From Bacillota bacterium (GTDB lineage: Bacteria; Bacillota; Clostridia; Lachnospirales; Anaerotignaceae): 64,000 nucleotides of DNA. Where the stretch lies: positions 30,597 to 94,596 of the forward strand of contig JAHZDZ010000014.1 of NCBI GenBank assembly GCA_019422105.1, given 5' to 3'. Shown here in pieces: positions 44,772-54,305 of the stretch (positions are counted from its first letter, which is position 1; each line of letters opens with the position of its first letter). The notes beneath the pieces are model-generated. The model worked only from the letters and a program-made list of their open reading frames with translations, had not been told where the DNA came from and ran no database searches. Position numbers and translations under genes: made by a program.

Positions 44772-44969
44772 TCAGTCCTCAAACAAATCGTTCATGAGTC
44801 CCTGAATACGGGATTCCCTTTCCCGCATTTCCTTCTCATTTTTTACAAGAGAATACACATCGCCCTCCCTGCAATCGGGAAAAAGCCTTCTGTCAACGCG
44901 CAGTATACTGCCGTCGTCAAGCTCGATTACCGCAATGTCTTCCTCTATTCTGTCAATGGAAATATCCAT
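44772..44969 (-). CDS. DUF3006 protein
   Basis: 65-residue DUF3006 protein (DISIDRIEEDIAVIELDDGS, FPDCREGDVYSLV), a small beta-barrel-like domain of unknown function often encoded beside ComEC-like metallo-beta-lactamase proteins, exactly as here: that gene ends 34 bases upstream. Ribosome site AGAAGGAGGTTTTGACAG is strong. Probably works with the upstream lipoprotein. Confidence 0.85.
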   Translation of the reverse strand: MDISIDRIEEDIAVIELDDGSILRVDRRLFPDCREGDVYSLVKNEKEMRERESRIQGLMNDLFED

Positions 44970-45003
44970 CTGTCAAAACCTCCTTCTAACACCGGCTCAT
45001 CCA

Positions 45004-46161
45004 TTACTGCGGCGGCTTGCAGATGCCGCAGGGCTCGTATTTTCCTTTTACCTCACCCAAAGTAGTCTCAATTTTACTCTTACTCAGGCTCTTGCAGCCG
45101 TCCAGGTGATATTTCTTTCCCGAGCTTGTGATGTAGACAACCGTGTCCTCCGCCCTTGCGGGTGCGGCGGGTGCGGTGTCTGCTCCTTTTGCCGCGGGCA
45201 GAACGACGCCTCCAATTGTTATACGCATCTTATCCGCGTTTTTACGGCAGTCCACCGTCATGGTGTCCCCATCGCTTGCAAAGGTAATGGTGCCAAACAG
45301 ATCGTTTCGCAAAACAGCAGCGTTATATTTCTCAAGTTTATCCAGCGTTTCCTCTTTAGGATGCCCATAGCTGTTGCCCTCGCCAACCTGTATGACAGCG
45401 TACTGCGGAGATACCGCCTTCAAAAACGCCTCCGTGGTGGACGTGTTTGAGCCGTGATGGCCCACCTTCAATACATTGGCGCTCACAATGGCCCCGCTTT
45501 TCAATATTTCCTCCTCCGGCAAACCCTCTGCATCCCCTGTAAACAGGAAAGAATTGTTTTTATACTGCAGCCGTATAACGGCGGAATAATTGTTTAAATC
45601 CTCATAGCTTTCCGATACAGGCCCCACCATTTGTATGGATACAGTATCGTCCAGGGCAATCTGCACGCCCGCTTTTGCCGTGGTTACATTCAGTCCCTTT
45701 TCCTTTATGGAAAGAAGAAGGTTCTCGAAGGTTTTTGTGTTGTTTGACGCCTTGGGCATGTAAACGGCGCCAATATCAAAGGTCCTTATGATTTCCTCCA
45801 ACCCGCCGATATGGTCGGAATGAGGGTGCGTGGCCACAACAGCGTCAATCTTCGTCACACCATAGTCCTGTAAAAACGCCTTCGTCTGAAGGCCTTCCTC
45901 CCGCTCACCGGCGTCTATGAGCATGGTTTTGCCGTTGGGAAGAACAATAAAAACACTGTCGCCCTGTCCCACATCAATATAATGCACCTTCAGCCGTCCG
46001 TCTGTCAGACTTCCGGGATCATACGCCTCGTTTATTTTTTCCTCCGTCTTACTCTCCGCCGCAGACATACCCTGTCCGCCCTCCGCATTGGCAGAGCAGC
46101 CTGTAAAAAATGAGCAAACCAGTAATACCGCCATAAAAAGAGCGCCTAATTTCTTCCTCAA
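45004..46161 (-). CDS. ComEC/Rec2-like metallo-beta-lactamase lipoprotein
   Basis: 385-residue exported lipoprotein: signal sequence with lipobox FFTGC, then a metallo-beta-lactamase domain of the ComEC C-terminal type (about 55-310: VHYIDVGQGDSVFIVLPNGKTMLIDAG, zinc motif ATHPHSDHIGG, FLFTGDAEG, LKVGHHGSNTS). A C-terminal Ada/ComEA-like cysteine module follows (YHLDGCKSL...YEPCGICKPP). Likely an extracellular nuclease or phosphodiesterase; no DNA-channel domain, so it is not ComEC itself. Operon with DUF3006, and 19 bases downstream of the carbonic anhydrase gene. Confidence 0.88.
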   Translation of the reverse strand: MRKKLGALFMAVLLVCSFFTGCSANAEGGQGMSAAESKTEEKINEAYDPGSLTDGRLKVHYIDVGQGDSVFIVLPNGKTMLIDAGEREEGLQTKAFLQDYGVTKIDAVVATHPHSDHIGGLEEIIRTFDIGAVYMPKASNNTKTFENLLLSIKEKGLNVTTAKAGVQIALDDTVSIQMVGPVSESYEDLNNYSAVIRLQYKNNSFLFTGDAEGLPEEEILKSGAIVSANVLKVGHHGSNTSTTEAFLKAVSPQYAVIQVGEGNSYGHPKEETLDKLEKYNAAVLRNDLFGTITFASDGDTMTVDCRKNADKMRITIGGVVLPAAKGADTAPAAPARAEDTVVYITSSGKKYHLDGCKSLSKSKIETTLGEVKGKYEPCGICKPPQ

Positions 46162-46180
46162 AGTATCCTACCTCCCCATA

Positions 46181-46768
46181 TCACAAGCATTGGTCGGTTT
46201 CCCGCACCTTTTCATTTTGTATGTATGATTCAACAGCCTTGAGTCTGCCTGTCACAGAATCCATAACAAAACCGTCAACATGAACATCCCTCGGTATCAA
46301 AGGATGGTTCCGAATCAGCTCCACTGTCTCCGCCACAGAGGTTTCCACACACTGAAAACCGCTCAGCCATTTCTCGAAATCAACGCCGCAGTATTGTATC
46401 AGGTTGATATCCTCATCCTTCACTCCCCGCGCCTTCATTTTCTCTATAAGGCTTGCGCTGTCCATATACTGTACACCGCAGTCCGTATGTCCAATCACCA
46501 TAATTTCCTCCACACCCAAATCGTATATGGCAACAATAAGGCTTCTGACCGCGCTGCCAAAGGGGTGTGATACAGAGCCCCCCGCATTCTTAATAATCTT
46601 GACGTCGCCGTTTTTAAAGCCCAGCGCCGCCGGCAATAGCTCCGTCAGGCGGGTATCCATACAGGTCAGTATGGCGATTTTCTTATCGGGATACTTGCTT
46701 GTCACATATTTTTCATACTGCTTTTCCTGCACAAAATTTTCATTATATTTCAATATTTCCTCCAGCAA
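46181..46768 (-). CDS. Beta-class carbonic anhydrase
   Basis: About 195-residue cytoplasmic zinc enzyme interconverting carbon dioxide and bicarbonate. Zinc and catalytic residues: Cys-Asp-Arg in ILTCMDTRL, and His and Cys in VIGHTDCGVQYM; NAGGSVSHPFGSAVRSL follows the family. A TTG at 46768 with AAGGAG eight bases before is the best start; an ATG at 46813 has no ribosome site and adds an atypical N-terminus. First gene of a probable operon with the metallo-beta-lactamase lipoprotein. Confidence 0.88.
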   Translation of the reverse strand: MLEEILKYNENFVQEKQYEKYVTSKYPDKKIAILTCMDTRLTELLPAALGFKNGDVKIIKNAGGSVSHPFGSAVRSLIVAIYDLGVEEIMVIGHTDCGVQYMDSASLIEKMKARGVKDEDINLIQYCGVDFEKWLSGFQCVETSVAETVELIRNHPLIPRDVHVDGFVMDSVTGRLKAVESYIQNEKVRETDQCL

Positions 46769-47161
46769 ACAGAACACTCCTTCTTCTATATACCAACTAT
46801 GTAACGGGTTCATAAAAATGATAATCCTCTGCGTTTTTTACCGGTTCCGAGGGGTTTGCCCCCCACTGACTGCGTTTGTCAGTACCCTCCCTGCAAAGAC
46901 GGGGGACTTCCTAAATATCGGTTAAAAAACATTTTTTATCTTTCAGGTTTTCGCATCAACTTTTTAATTCAAGTTCTCTGTCCTCACCCCGGGCCATCTC
47001 ATACCTATTCACCATGATATACCAATTTTTTATCATTGAAAAGGTAAACATTTACTTTTGACGTATTATTCTTTATACTATAGAGGTATAAGTATTTCAG
47101 TAAAGCCAGAAACTCTTCCATAAAAAGCAGAAATTATCAAATACTATCAGGAAGTGATAAA
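46769..47161. other. Divergent intergenic region with promoter
   Basis: No gene. Holds a G/C-rich GGGGTTTGCCCC hairpin (about 46850) and, for the LuxR-type gene, TTTACT (47051-47056), 17-base spacer, TATACT (47074-47079). Confidence 0.55.
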
Positions 47162-47935
47162 ATGCCGATTGTACTGAGCACGAACGAATGGATACTGATT
47201 AACGATATTATTTACCGCATAAATTCCGAAAAGGAAATAAAAAAGGTGCAAAAAATATTTCTGGAGCTGGTTACCATTTTAATCCCCAATAACGCCAGCT
47301 GTTTTTTTCTCGCCGACAACACTAACCAAAGCCTATTGATGCAGGGCGTGGGCATAGGGCTTAATGAAAATGATTTGAACAGGTATCTGGATAACGGTCA
47401 GGACTTGGACTATATCAAGGAAATTATGGTAAGCGGCCGAAGCATGGTGTACAGAGAAACCGATTACTTTTCTGAGGAGGAAAGGGAGGCTACTGCCTAT
47501 TATCAAAAATATTACGCACCCAAGGACTTCCATTACTGTATTCAGGTTACCTTTTCCCACCGCAATAAGTTTCTCGGCGTCGTCTCGCTGTACCGTTCCA
47601 AAAAAGAAAACGATTTTGACCAGAAGGATTTTTTTATACTGGATATACTCAAGGAGCATATCTCCCTGCGGCTTTTTGTCGGCGACATGAATATCGCAGA
47701 GGCCGCCCCGTCTGTGCCGATGGCCCAAAACCTTCAATCCTTTGCCGCTAAAACGGGACTGACCAAACGGGAATTTGAGGTTCTCAGCTATATCATGGAC
47801 AACTATACCAATGAGGAAATCGCCGAAAAAATGGTTATCTCCATACATACTTTAAAAAAGCACATTCTTAATTTGTATAAAAAATGCAATGTCACCAGCC
47901 GCGTACAGCTCTATAAGCAGTTGGAGCATAAATAA
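47162..47935 (+). CDS. LuxR-type regulator with GAF-like sensor domain
   Basis: 257-residue regulator. Residues about 20-180 form a GAF-like sensor (KVQKIFLELVTILIPNNASCFFLAD, RNKFLGVVSLYRSKKENDF, FFILDILKEHISLRL); 195-257 form a LuxR helix-turn-helix (LTKREFEVLSYIMDNYTNEEIAEKMVISIHTLKKHILNLYKKCNV). No receiver domain, so it probably senses a small molecule or redox state directly. Transcribed alone; targets unknown. Start follows AGGAAGTG. Confidence 0.88.
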   Translation: MPIVLSTNEWILINDIIYRINSEKEIKKVQKIFLELVTILIPNNASCFFLADNTNQSLLMQGVGIGLNENDLNRYLDNGQDLDYIKEIMVSGRSMVYRETDYFSEEEREATAYYQKYYAPKDFHYCIQVTFSHRNKFLGVVSLYRSKKENDFDQKDFFILDILKEHISLRLFVGDMNIAEAAPSVPMAQNLQSFAAKTGLTKREFEVLSYIMDNYTNEEIAEKMVISIHTLKKHILNLYKKCNVTSRVQLYKQLEHK

Positions 47936-48144
47936 GCCACGAAGCGCCCCCATTTCGTCAGACACACGAAGCGGAAAAGACTGAGGGATAACATCCGCTG
48001 TATCGCATTTTTTAACTGCCGCCACATAAAAAAGAGTGACAAAAGCCAACTGAAAGCATGCTTCTGCCACCCTTTTGTGTTGTCCAAAATGTCCTCTTAC
48101 CGCTAGTGTGCGGACTGACGGCGTTTTTTTAATCCAGAGCGCCA

Positions 48145-50097
48145 CTATTTTACCTTAAATTTCTCTATAAACTCGTCCTCCGTCAGTATCGGTATTCCCA
48201 GCTCCTTCGCCTTTTGGTTCTTGGAGGAAGGGGAATTTGCATCATTGTTTATCAGGTATGACGTTTTCTTTGTGACGCTTCCCGTGGCCTTGCCTCCCAA
48301 ACCTTCTATTTTTTCCTGAAGCTCCCGGCGGTTTTGAAAGCGGGTGACATCCCCTGTGATGACAAAGGTCAGTCCTTCCAGAGGTAATTCCTCACGGCCG
48401 TTCTCCTCCTGTACCTTTGGAAATTGGATATAGGACATGGCCTTCTCCAAAAGTGCAAGGTTTTCCTCCTTGTGGAAATAAGCGTAAATGCTGTGGGCAA
48501 TAATGCCGCCGAAGCCGTCAACCGAAACAAGCTCTTCCTCAGACACTTCCTTTATCTTCTCCATGTCATAGCCCGTATTTTTGCACAATAGCTTGGCATT
48601 GCTCAGCCCTACATGGTTGATGCCCAGAGCATAAATGAACTGGGGCATCTGAGCATTTTTGGACTTTTCTATGGCCTCCGCCAAATTGCTGTAGCTTTTT
48701 TCACCAAAGCCATCCATCTCTATAATCTCATCTTTGAATTGGCTCAGTGTATAAATATCCGTGTAATCCTTGATAAAACCCTTTTCCACAAACTTATTCA
48801 GCGTCTCCTCTGAAAGCCCCTCTATATTCATAGCGTTTCTGGAGGCAAAATGTGACAGAGACTGCACAATCTGGGCACGGCAGTTGGGATTTGTACAGTA
48901 GAGGGCCTTCCCCTCTCTGAGCTTCCTGATTTCCGTCTCCCCGCCGCAGACAAAACAGTGGGAGGGAATCTCGGCCGTACCGCTTCTTGTCAGATTTTCC
49001 GCAATCTGAGGGATAATCATGTTAGCCTTATAGACTGTTATGGTATCCCCCAGTCCCAGCATAAGCTCCTCCAATATACTCACATTGTGTACACTGGCAC
49101 GGTTTACTGTCGTTCCCTCAATTTCCACAGGGTCAAACACCGCTATGGGGTTAATCAGGCCGGTTCTTGAGGTGTTCCATATAATTTCCCGAAGTGTCGT
49201 CTCAACCATCTCGTCCGCCCATTTGAAGGCGATGGAGTCTCTGGGAAATTTTGCCGTGTTGCCAAGTGATTGTCCGTAGGAAATACTGTTATAGGTCAAT
49301 ACCAGCCCGTCTGAGGCAAAGTCATTGTCCTGAATTTTTCCCTCAAAGAGCTCTGCCTCGGCCTCTATGGTTTCCTCTGTCACCAAGCGGTGCTCCACCA
49401 CAGTAAAACCGAGGGCTTCCAGCCAGTCATACTGGTTAGTCTTCAAATCACCAAAATCCATGCCCTCCGCACTCACCAGTGTAAAAGCATAAAACATAAC
49501 GTTTCTCTGGGCGCAGATCTCACTGTTGAGCTGCCTGACTGTCCCGCTGCATAGATTTCTGGGGTTTTTGTACTTTTCCTCGTCCGGCAGAGCCTCATTG
49601 ATGCGCTGAAATTCCGAGTAGGAAATAATCCCCTCGCCCCGTATCACCAAGCTGCCCTGAAAGGATATTTTAAGGGGTATATTCTGAAAGGTTCTGGCGT
49701 TATGGGTAATATCCTCCCCTATCTCGCCGTTGCCGCGGGTAACGGCCTGCACAAGCTCCCCGCCGTCGTAGCGAAGCACAATGGTAAGCCCATCCAGCTT
49801 CCAGGAAAGGACGCCCTCCTTCTCCCCCAGAAAGCTTTTCAGCTTCCCCACATCCTTTGTCTTATCCAACGACAGCATACGGCTTTCATGCCTTATCTTT
49901 GTAAGGCTTGAAAGAACGGTATAACCCACCTTCTGGGTAGGACTGTTAGCGAGCACGACGCCGGTTTTTTCCTCCAGCGCCAACAGCTCGTCATACAGCT
50001 TGTCATACTCCCTGTCAGACATAATTTCATCCGCGTACTGGTAATATGCCTTTGAAGCCTCGTTTAATATCTCTATCAGTTCTCTCATGCGGTCCAT
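48145..50097 (-). CDS. ligA: NAD-dependent DNA ligase
   Basis: 650-residue replicative ligase joining nicks in DNA. Adenylation lysine K100 in SWKLDGL; other motifs TRGNGEIGEDITHNARTFQNIP, GEGIISYSEFQRIN, NPRNLCSGTVRQL, FKWADE; zinc finger CFVCGG...CTNPNCRAQI; helix-hairpin-helix repeats; BRCT domain at the C-terminus (LPLEGLTFVITGDVTRFQNRRELQEKIEGLGG). The start at 50097 has GGAGG eight bases upstream; the frame's TTG at 50112 is part of that ribosome site. 107 bases after pcrA, same direction, likely co-transcribed. Confidence 0.95.
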   Translation of the reverse strand: MDRMRELIEILNEASKAYYQYADEIMSDREYDKLYDELLALEEKTGVVLANSPTQKVGYTVLSSLTKIRHESRMLSLDKTKDVGKLKSFLGEKEGVLSWKLDGLTIVLRYDGGELVQAVTRGNGEIGEDITHNARTFQNIPLKISFQGSLVIRGEGIISYSEFQRINEALPDEEKYKNPRNLCSGTVRQLNSEICAQRNVMFYAFTLVSAEGMDFGDLKTNQYDWLEALGFTVVEHRLVTEETIEAEAELFEGKIQDNDFASDGLVLTYNSISYGQSLGNTAKFPRDSIAFKWADEMVETTLREIIWNTSRTGLINPIAVFDPVEIEGTTVNRASVHNVSILEELMLGLGDTITVYKANMIIPQIAENLTRSGTAEIPSHCFVCGGETEIRKLREGKALYCTNPNCRAQIVQSLSHFASRNAMNIEGLSEETLNKFVEKGFIKDYTDIYTLSQFKDEIIEMDGFGEKSYSNLAEAIEKSKNAQMPQFIYALGINHVGLSNAKLLCKNTGYDMEKIKEVSEEELVSVDGFGGIIAHSIYAYFHKEENLALLEKAMSYIQFPKVQEENGREELPLEGLTFVITGDVTRFQNRRELQEKIEGLGGKATGSVTKKTSYLINNDANSPSSKNQKAKELGIPILTEDEFIEKFKVK

Positions 50098-50204
50098 AGA
50101 CAGAGCCTCCAATTCATGATGTTATCTGAAATTCCTTCTGCGCGGTCTTATTTCCCCATTACAGACAGTCCGCTGCCGGCCAAACGCCACAGCCCTTCGC
50201 CTTT

Positions 50205-52427
50205 TTAACATTCCACCTTCTTCAGCTTCGAGAGGGTAGCCATAAATTTCTTAACACCCTTATCCTTAAAGTCCACCTCAACCTCGAAATCTGCGCCTCC
50301 CGGCGTGATTTTCGTCACCGTGCCGATACCGTATTTCGGCGCGCGGACACTGTCTCCCTCCTGAAAGTCAAGGGTTACCTTTCCGGGAGTGGGCATTGTC
50401 TTTTTCTCCTGTGTTTTCAGTCCATAGGGATTTGGCTTCGCAAATTTGTCACTCTTTGCCATGCTCAAGGGTGACTGGAATTTTACCGCCGGCCTTGCGG
50501 CGGGCTTTTCCACTAAATCAATGGGAATTTCCTTGAGAAAACGGGAAGGGGCGTTGTACTGGCTTACACCGTGCTGCATTCTGCTTTTGGCGTGGCTTAA
50601 AAACAATTCCTCCCTGGCCCGTGTAATGCCGACGTAGCAAAGACGCCTTTCCTCCTCTATCTCATCCTCGCCCCCATACATGACACTGCGGTAGCTGGGA
50701 AACATACCTTCCTCCATGCCGGTGATAAAGACATAGGGAAATTCCAGCCCCTTGGCGCTGTGAAGGGTCATCAAAACTACGGTGTTCTGATCCTGCGTGT
50801 AGTTGTCTATGTCTGCAACCAAAGCGATGTCCTCCAAAAATCCCGACAGGGACGGATCATCTGCGCTATTGATATACTCGGCAGCTTTTGTGACAAACTC
50901 GTCGATATTCTCTATCCTCATTTTGGCCTCGTCTGACCCCTCGTTGATAAGCTCCTGTAAGTAGCCAGTGCGGGTTACCACAGCGTCAATGAGTTCCGTC
51001 ACACTCTGCGTCTTAGCACCTGCCATCAGGGAAAGAAGAAGCTCATAGAATTCTCTGAACTTTTTCGCCCTGCTTTTCAGCTCCGTAATCTCGTCCAATC
51101 TGCCAAGCGCTTCGTAAAAGCTGATGTTTTTCTCCGCCGCAAACACGCCTACCTTGTCAACGGAGGTATCACCGATTCCCCTTCTGGGGACATTGATGAT
51201 TCTTCTAAGGGCAATGTCGTCTGATGGATTCGCCAGTATTTTTAAATAGGATATAATATCCTTGATTTCCTTCCTCTCATAAAAGCGGACACCGCCGAAA
51301 AGCCTGTAGGGGATTGTTTTCCTCACCAGAAAATCCTCCACAGCCCTGGACTGTGCATTGGTGCGGTACAGCACGGCAAAATCCTTGTATTCCCGCCCTT
51401 CTCTCACAAGCTCATCTATTTTTTCAGCAACAAAGCGCGCCTCGTCATACTCATTATCCGCTTTATAGACATGTATTATACTTCCCGTGTCATTTTCCGT
51501 CCAAAGAGATTTCTCTTTCCTTGTCACGTTGTTATGTATGACAGAATTGGCCGCCTCCAGTATGTTCTTGGTAGATCGGTAATTCTGCTCCAGCTTGATT
51601 ACCACTGTATTGGGGAAATCCTTCTCAAAATCCAGTATGTTTCTGATATTGGCGCCCCTCCAGCCGTAAATACTCTGGTCGTCGTCGCCCACAACACAGA
51701 GGTTGCCGTACTTTGCCGCCAGAAGACGTATCAGCTCATACTGGGAGCTGTTGGTATCCTGATACTCATCCACCATGATATAGCGGAATTTCTCCTGATA
51801 GCGATCCAACACATCAGGACACGTTCTGAAAAGCTGCACTGTTTTATATATCAAATCGTCAAAATCAAGAGCGTTGCTCTTTTTTAATATCTGCTGGTAT
51901 ACCCGGTAAACCTTGGCTGTTTTTATCCTTCTGGGGTCATTGTCCGTACCCTTTTCGTAATCCTCCCAGCTGACCAGCTCTTCCTTCTGGCGGCTGATTT
52001 CCGCCATAACGCCCTTAACCGGAAACTGCTTGTCCATCAGAGGGAAATTTAACTGTTTAAAGGCTTCCTTGATTACCTTTTCCTGATCGTCAGCATCATA
52101 TATGGAAAAATTTCTGTCATAGCCCAGCTTATCTATATCACGCCTTAAAATACGCACACAGGAGGAGTGAAAGGTACTGACCCAAATATCCCTTGCTGCC
52201 TCGCCTACAAGGGCGTCCACCCTCTCCTTCATCTCCCTGGCAGCCTTGTTGGTAAAGGTAATGGCCAGTATATTCCAGGGCTTAACTCCCCCCTCCACCA
52301 TGTGGGCAATTCTCACCGTCAGGGCGCCTGTCTTTCCGCTTCCGGCGCCCGCCAGTATCAGAACAGGTCCCTCCTTTTGCAGAACAGCCTTCTTTTGCAT
52401 GGGGTTTAACGCTTCAAATCCAATCAT
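50205..52427 (-). CDS. pcrA: ATP-dependent DNA helicase PcrA/UvrD
   Basis: 740-residue superfamily 1 helicase for repair and replication. Walker A AGAGSGKTGALT, motif Ia ITFTNKAAREMKERV, Walker B MVDEYQDTNSSQY, motif III VGDDDQSIYGWRGA, motif IV LEQNYRST, motif V TLHSAKGLEFPYVFITGMEEG, motif VI RRLCYVGITRA. The C-terminal Tudor-like tail (VTLDFQEGDSVRAPKYGIGTVTKITPG) is typical of PcrA, where it binds RNA polymerase. pcrA-ligA adjacency is common in Firmicutes. Confidence 0.96.
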   Translation of the reverse strand: MIGFEALNPMQKKAVLQKEGPVLILAGAGSGKTGALTVRIAHMVEGGVKPWNILAITFTNKAAREMKERVDALVGEAARDIWVSTFHSSCVRILRRDIDKLGYDRNFSIYDADDQEKVIKEAFKQLNFPLMDKQFPVKGVMAEISRQKEELVSWEDYEKGTDNDPRRIKTAKVYRVYQQILKKSNALDFDDLIYKTVQLFRTCPDVLDRYQEKFRYIMVDEYQDTNSSQYELIRLLAAKYGNLCVVGDDDQSIYGWRGANIRNILDFEKDFPNTVVIKLEQNYRSTKNILEAANSVIHNNVTRKEKSLWTENDTGSIIHVYKADNEYDEARFVAEKIDELVREGREYKDFAVLYRTNAQSRAVEDFLVRKTIPYRLFGGVRFYERKEIKDIISYLKILANPSDDIALRRIINVPRRGIGDTSVDKVGVFAAEKNISFYEALGRLDEITELKSRAKKFREFYELLLSLMAGAKTQSVTELIDAVVTRTGYLQELINEGSDEAKMRIENIDEFVTKAAEYINSADDPSLSGFLEDIALVADIDNYTQDQNTVVLMTLHSAKGLEFPYVFITGMEEGMFPSYRSVMYGGEDEIEEERRLCYVGITRAREELFLSHAKSRMQHGVSQYNAPSRFLKEIPIDLVEKPAARPAVKFQSPLSMAKSDKFAKPNPYGLKTQEKKTMPTPGKVTLDFQEGDSVRAPKYGIGTVTKITPGGADFEVEVDFKDKGVKKFMATLSKLKKVEC

Positions 52428-52565
52428 AATTTATCTCCAGTCCTTTTTATTTTCTGTATTTCGGGTAAAGGTCTTGAAACAGACATTATCATTTTTCAGT
52501 CTAAAACACTGTCTCTATATACTTTTCTCCAGGAAAAGAATCATGAATTTACATACAAATAAATA

Positions 52566-52602
52566 GGAAGTATACACTATCCCTTCTAATGTATAACTTC
52601 CC
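52566..52602 (-). terminator. Probable terminator after yerC
   Basis: GGAAGTTATACA pairs with TGTATACTTCC (one bulge) on the - strand, followed by T-rich sequence. Confidence 0.45.
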
Positions 52603-52619
52603 ATTTTCGCAGTCAAATC

Positions 52620-52928
52620 TTATTCTGTAGGTTCCTTTTCCCTGGCCCTTACTCTGTCAATTGCCAGCTTATAACCATCCGTGCCATAGTTCAAAGCCCT
52701 GTTTACCCGGCTTATGGTAGCAGTGGATGCACCGGTCTTCTCGGCAATTTCAATGTATGTTTTTTTCTGATCCAGCATTTCCGCCACAGCCATTCTCTGG
52801 GCAATGGACTGTATCTCATGTACAGTACACAGATCCTCAAAAAGCTGATAACATTCCTCAATGGTGTTCATACTCAATACACATTTAAAAAGCCTGTCTG
52901 TAAGCTCATTTTTGATTTTACTGTTCAT
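52620..52928 (-). CDS. yerC: YerC/YecD-family TrpR-like DNA-binding protein
   Basis: 102-residue member of the TrpR-related YerC family (LFKCVLSMNTIEECYQLFEDLCTVHEIQSIAQRMAVAEML, helix-turn-helix TYIEIAEKTGASTATISRVNRALNYG). In Firmicutes yerC is usually close to pcrA and ligA, as here, which supports the name. The tryptophan-binding capacity of TrpR is not established for this family. AGGA precedes the start. Confidence 0.9.
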   Translation of the reverse strand: MNSKIKNELTDRLFKCVLSMNTIEECYQLFEDLCTVHEIQSIAQRMAVAEMLDQKKTYIEIAEKTGASTATISRVNRALNYGTDGYKLAIDRVRAREKEPTE

Positions 52929-53007
52929 GCTATCCTACTACCACCTTTAGCTCCTATTTTCATATAATAGTATATTATCATTTTAAAGCGCTAAAGTAAA
53001 GAGTATT

Positions 53008-53718
53008 CTATTTTTTTAAATACGCTTTCAGATCCTCCACGGATCGGTTCAATACCAGCTCTTCGGGAAAGCCTGTTTCCGCCAAAAGCTTTACCGCATA
53101 GCCGAAATCTCCTATATGGGTGCAGTAGTGAGCGTCGCTGCCCAAAAGCACAGGCACGCCCTTTTCTTTGCACAGCAAAAGTATTTCTCCCATAACCTTG
53201 TCGCTGCCCTTTCTGAAGCCGTCAGGATAAAGGGACGCATTGTTTATTTCCAATAAGGTATGCGTCCTGTCCGCAGCGTCTACCACGGCCCTTACATCCA
53301 GAGGGTATCTTGGGTCTCCGGGATGCCCGATAATATGGATATTGGGGTTTTCCATAGCTCCCAGAAGCGCTGAGGTATTCTCCTTAACCGTGCCGAAATG
53401 AATGCAGGGCGGGTGAAGGCTTGCAATGGCTATATCAAGCCTCTCCACTACTTCGTCGGGCAAATCCACTCCTCCCTCATAGTCACAGATATTCAGCTCC
53501 GCGCCCATAAAAATTTCCACGCCGTACTGCTCCCTTGGAATGACGGAAAAGTTATTGAAAAAGGAGGGATGGGTAGTCCCCTTCATTGATGGGGCATGGT
53601 CTGTGATACCCAAAAGCCGAATCCCTTTTTTAGACGCCTCCTTGGCGTTTTCAAGCAATGTACTGTATGCATGCCCGCTGGCTAAGGTGTGGGTATGCAT
53701 GTCTATGAAAAACTGCAT
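53008..53718 (-). CDS. PHP-domain phosphatase (YcdX-like)
   Basis: 236-residue metal-dependent phosphoesterase of the PHP family. Metal residues: FIDMHTHTLASGHAY, ITDHAPSMKG, FMGAELNICDYEG, SLHPPC, IIGHPGDPR, LLEINNAS and GSDAHYCTHIG, matching the trinuclear zinc site of YcdX. Start at 53718 has AAAAAGGA upstream; an ATG eight codons earlier (53742) has no ribosome site but cannot be excluded. The substrate is unknown. Confidence 0.87.
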   Translation of the reverse strand: MQFFIDMHTHTLASGHAYSTLLENAKEASKKGIRLLGITDHAPSMKGTTHPSFFNNFSVIPREQYGVEIFMGAELNICDYEGGVDLPDEVVERLDIAIASLHPPCIHFGTVKENTSALLGAMENPNIHIIGHPGDPRYPLDVRAVVDAADRTHTLLEINNASLYPDGFRKGSDKVMGEILLLCKEKGVPVLLGSDAHYCTHIGDFGYAVKLLAETGFPEELVLNRSVEDLKAYLKK

Positions 53719-54062
53719 GTCAATCAAGTCCTTTTTCTTCATTTGAATTTTTCTGTTTAAATTTTATGATACCATTTATTATACCGTTTTGTCATGGCCT
53801 TTACAAATTCTTTTTTTACATTCTGTCGTTCGTTTTTAAAAGAGTTTTAAATATTACTTCTGAAGACTTTGCCTCCAAACTCTGCAATTGTCTCCGATAC
53901 TTATGCGCATATAAAAAGAAAGCCCGATTTATCAAGCTTTCTTTGCACGCCATATTCAACCGCTTATTTTCCCGCAACACACTTTAAAAGCGGCAGTTTT
54001 GAAGGACTAAGGTCAGTCATACTTTTGTTCTCTCCGTATGAATACCCGTCAAGCCCGCTCTC
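53719..54062. other. Intergenic region with a terminator
   Basis: No gene supported. The - strand hairpin AAGAAAGC/GCTTTCTT with following Ts (53916-53943) probably ends the manA-containing transcript. Confidence 0.5.
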
Positions 54063-54290
54063 CTATATCTTTATCCGAAAGCTTTGTATCAGCCTGTCAC
54101 AGCAATCCTCACACAAATCAAAACGCTGTGTCTCTCCGTCCTTTTGTGAGGCATAGCCCCAGCTTTTCTCAACATGAAGATAGTCCTCAAAATTGCCGAA
54201 GCTGTCCTTCTTGATTTCCCTGCCGCACATATTACAGAAAACCTGTTCCACTACCTCTTTTTCCACTGTAACCTTTCCGCGCTGTTCCAT
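54063..54290 (-). CDS. Small zinc-ribbon-like protein
   Basis: 75 residues with two metal-binding pairs, CNMCGREI and CEDCCDRL, separated by about 40 residues (FGNFEDYLHVEKSWGYASQKDGE). It resembles conserved small clostridial zinc-ribbon proteins of unknown function. Encoded 15 bases after manA and probably co-transcribed. Confidence 0.7.
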   Translation of the reverse strand: MEQRGKVTVEKEVVEQVFCNMCGREIKKDSFGNFEDYLHVEKSWGYASQKDGETQRFDLCEDCCDRLIQSFRIKI

Positions 54291-54305
54291 GCAAAAACCC
54301 CCATA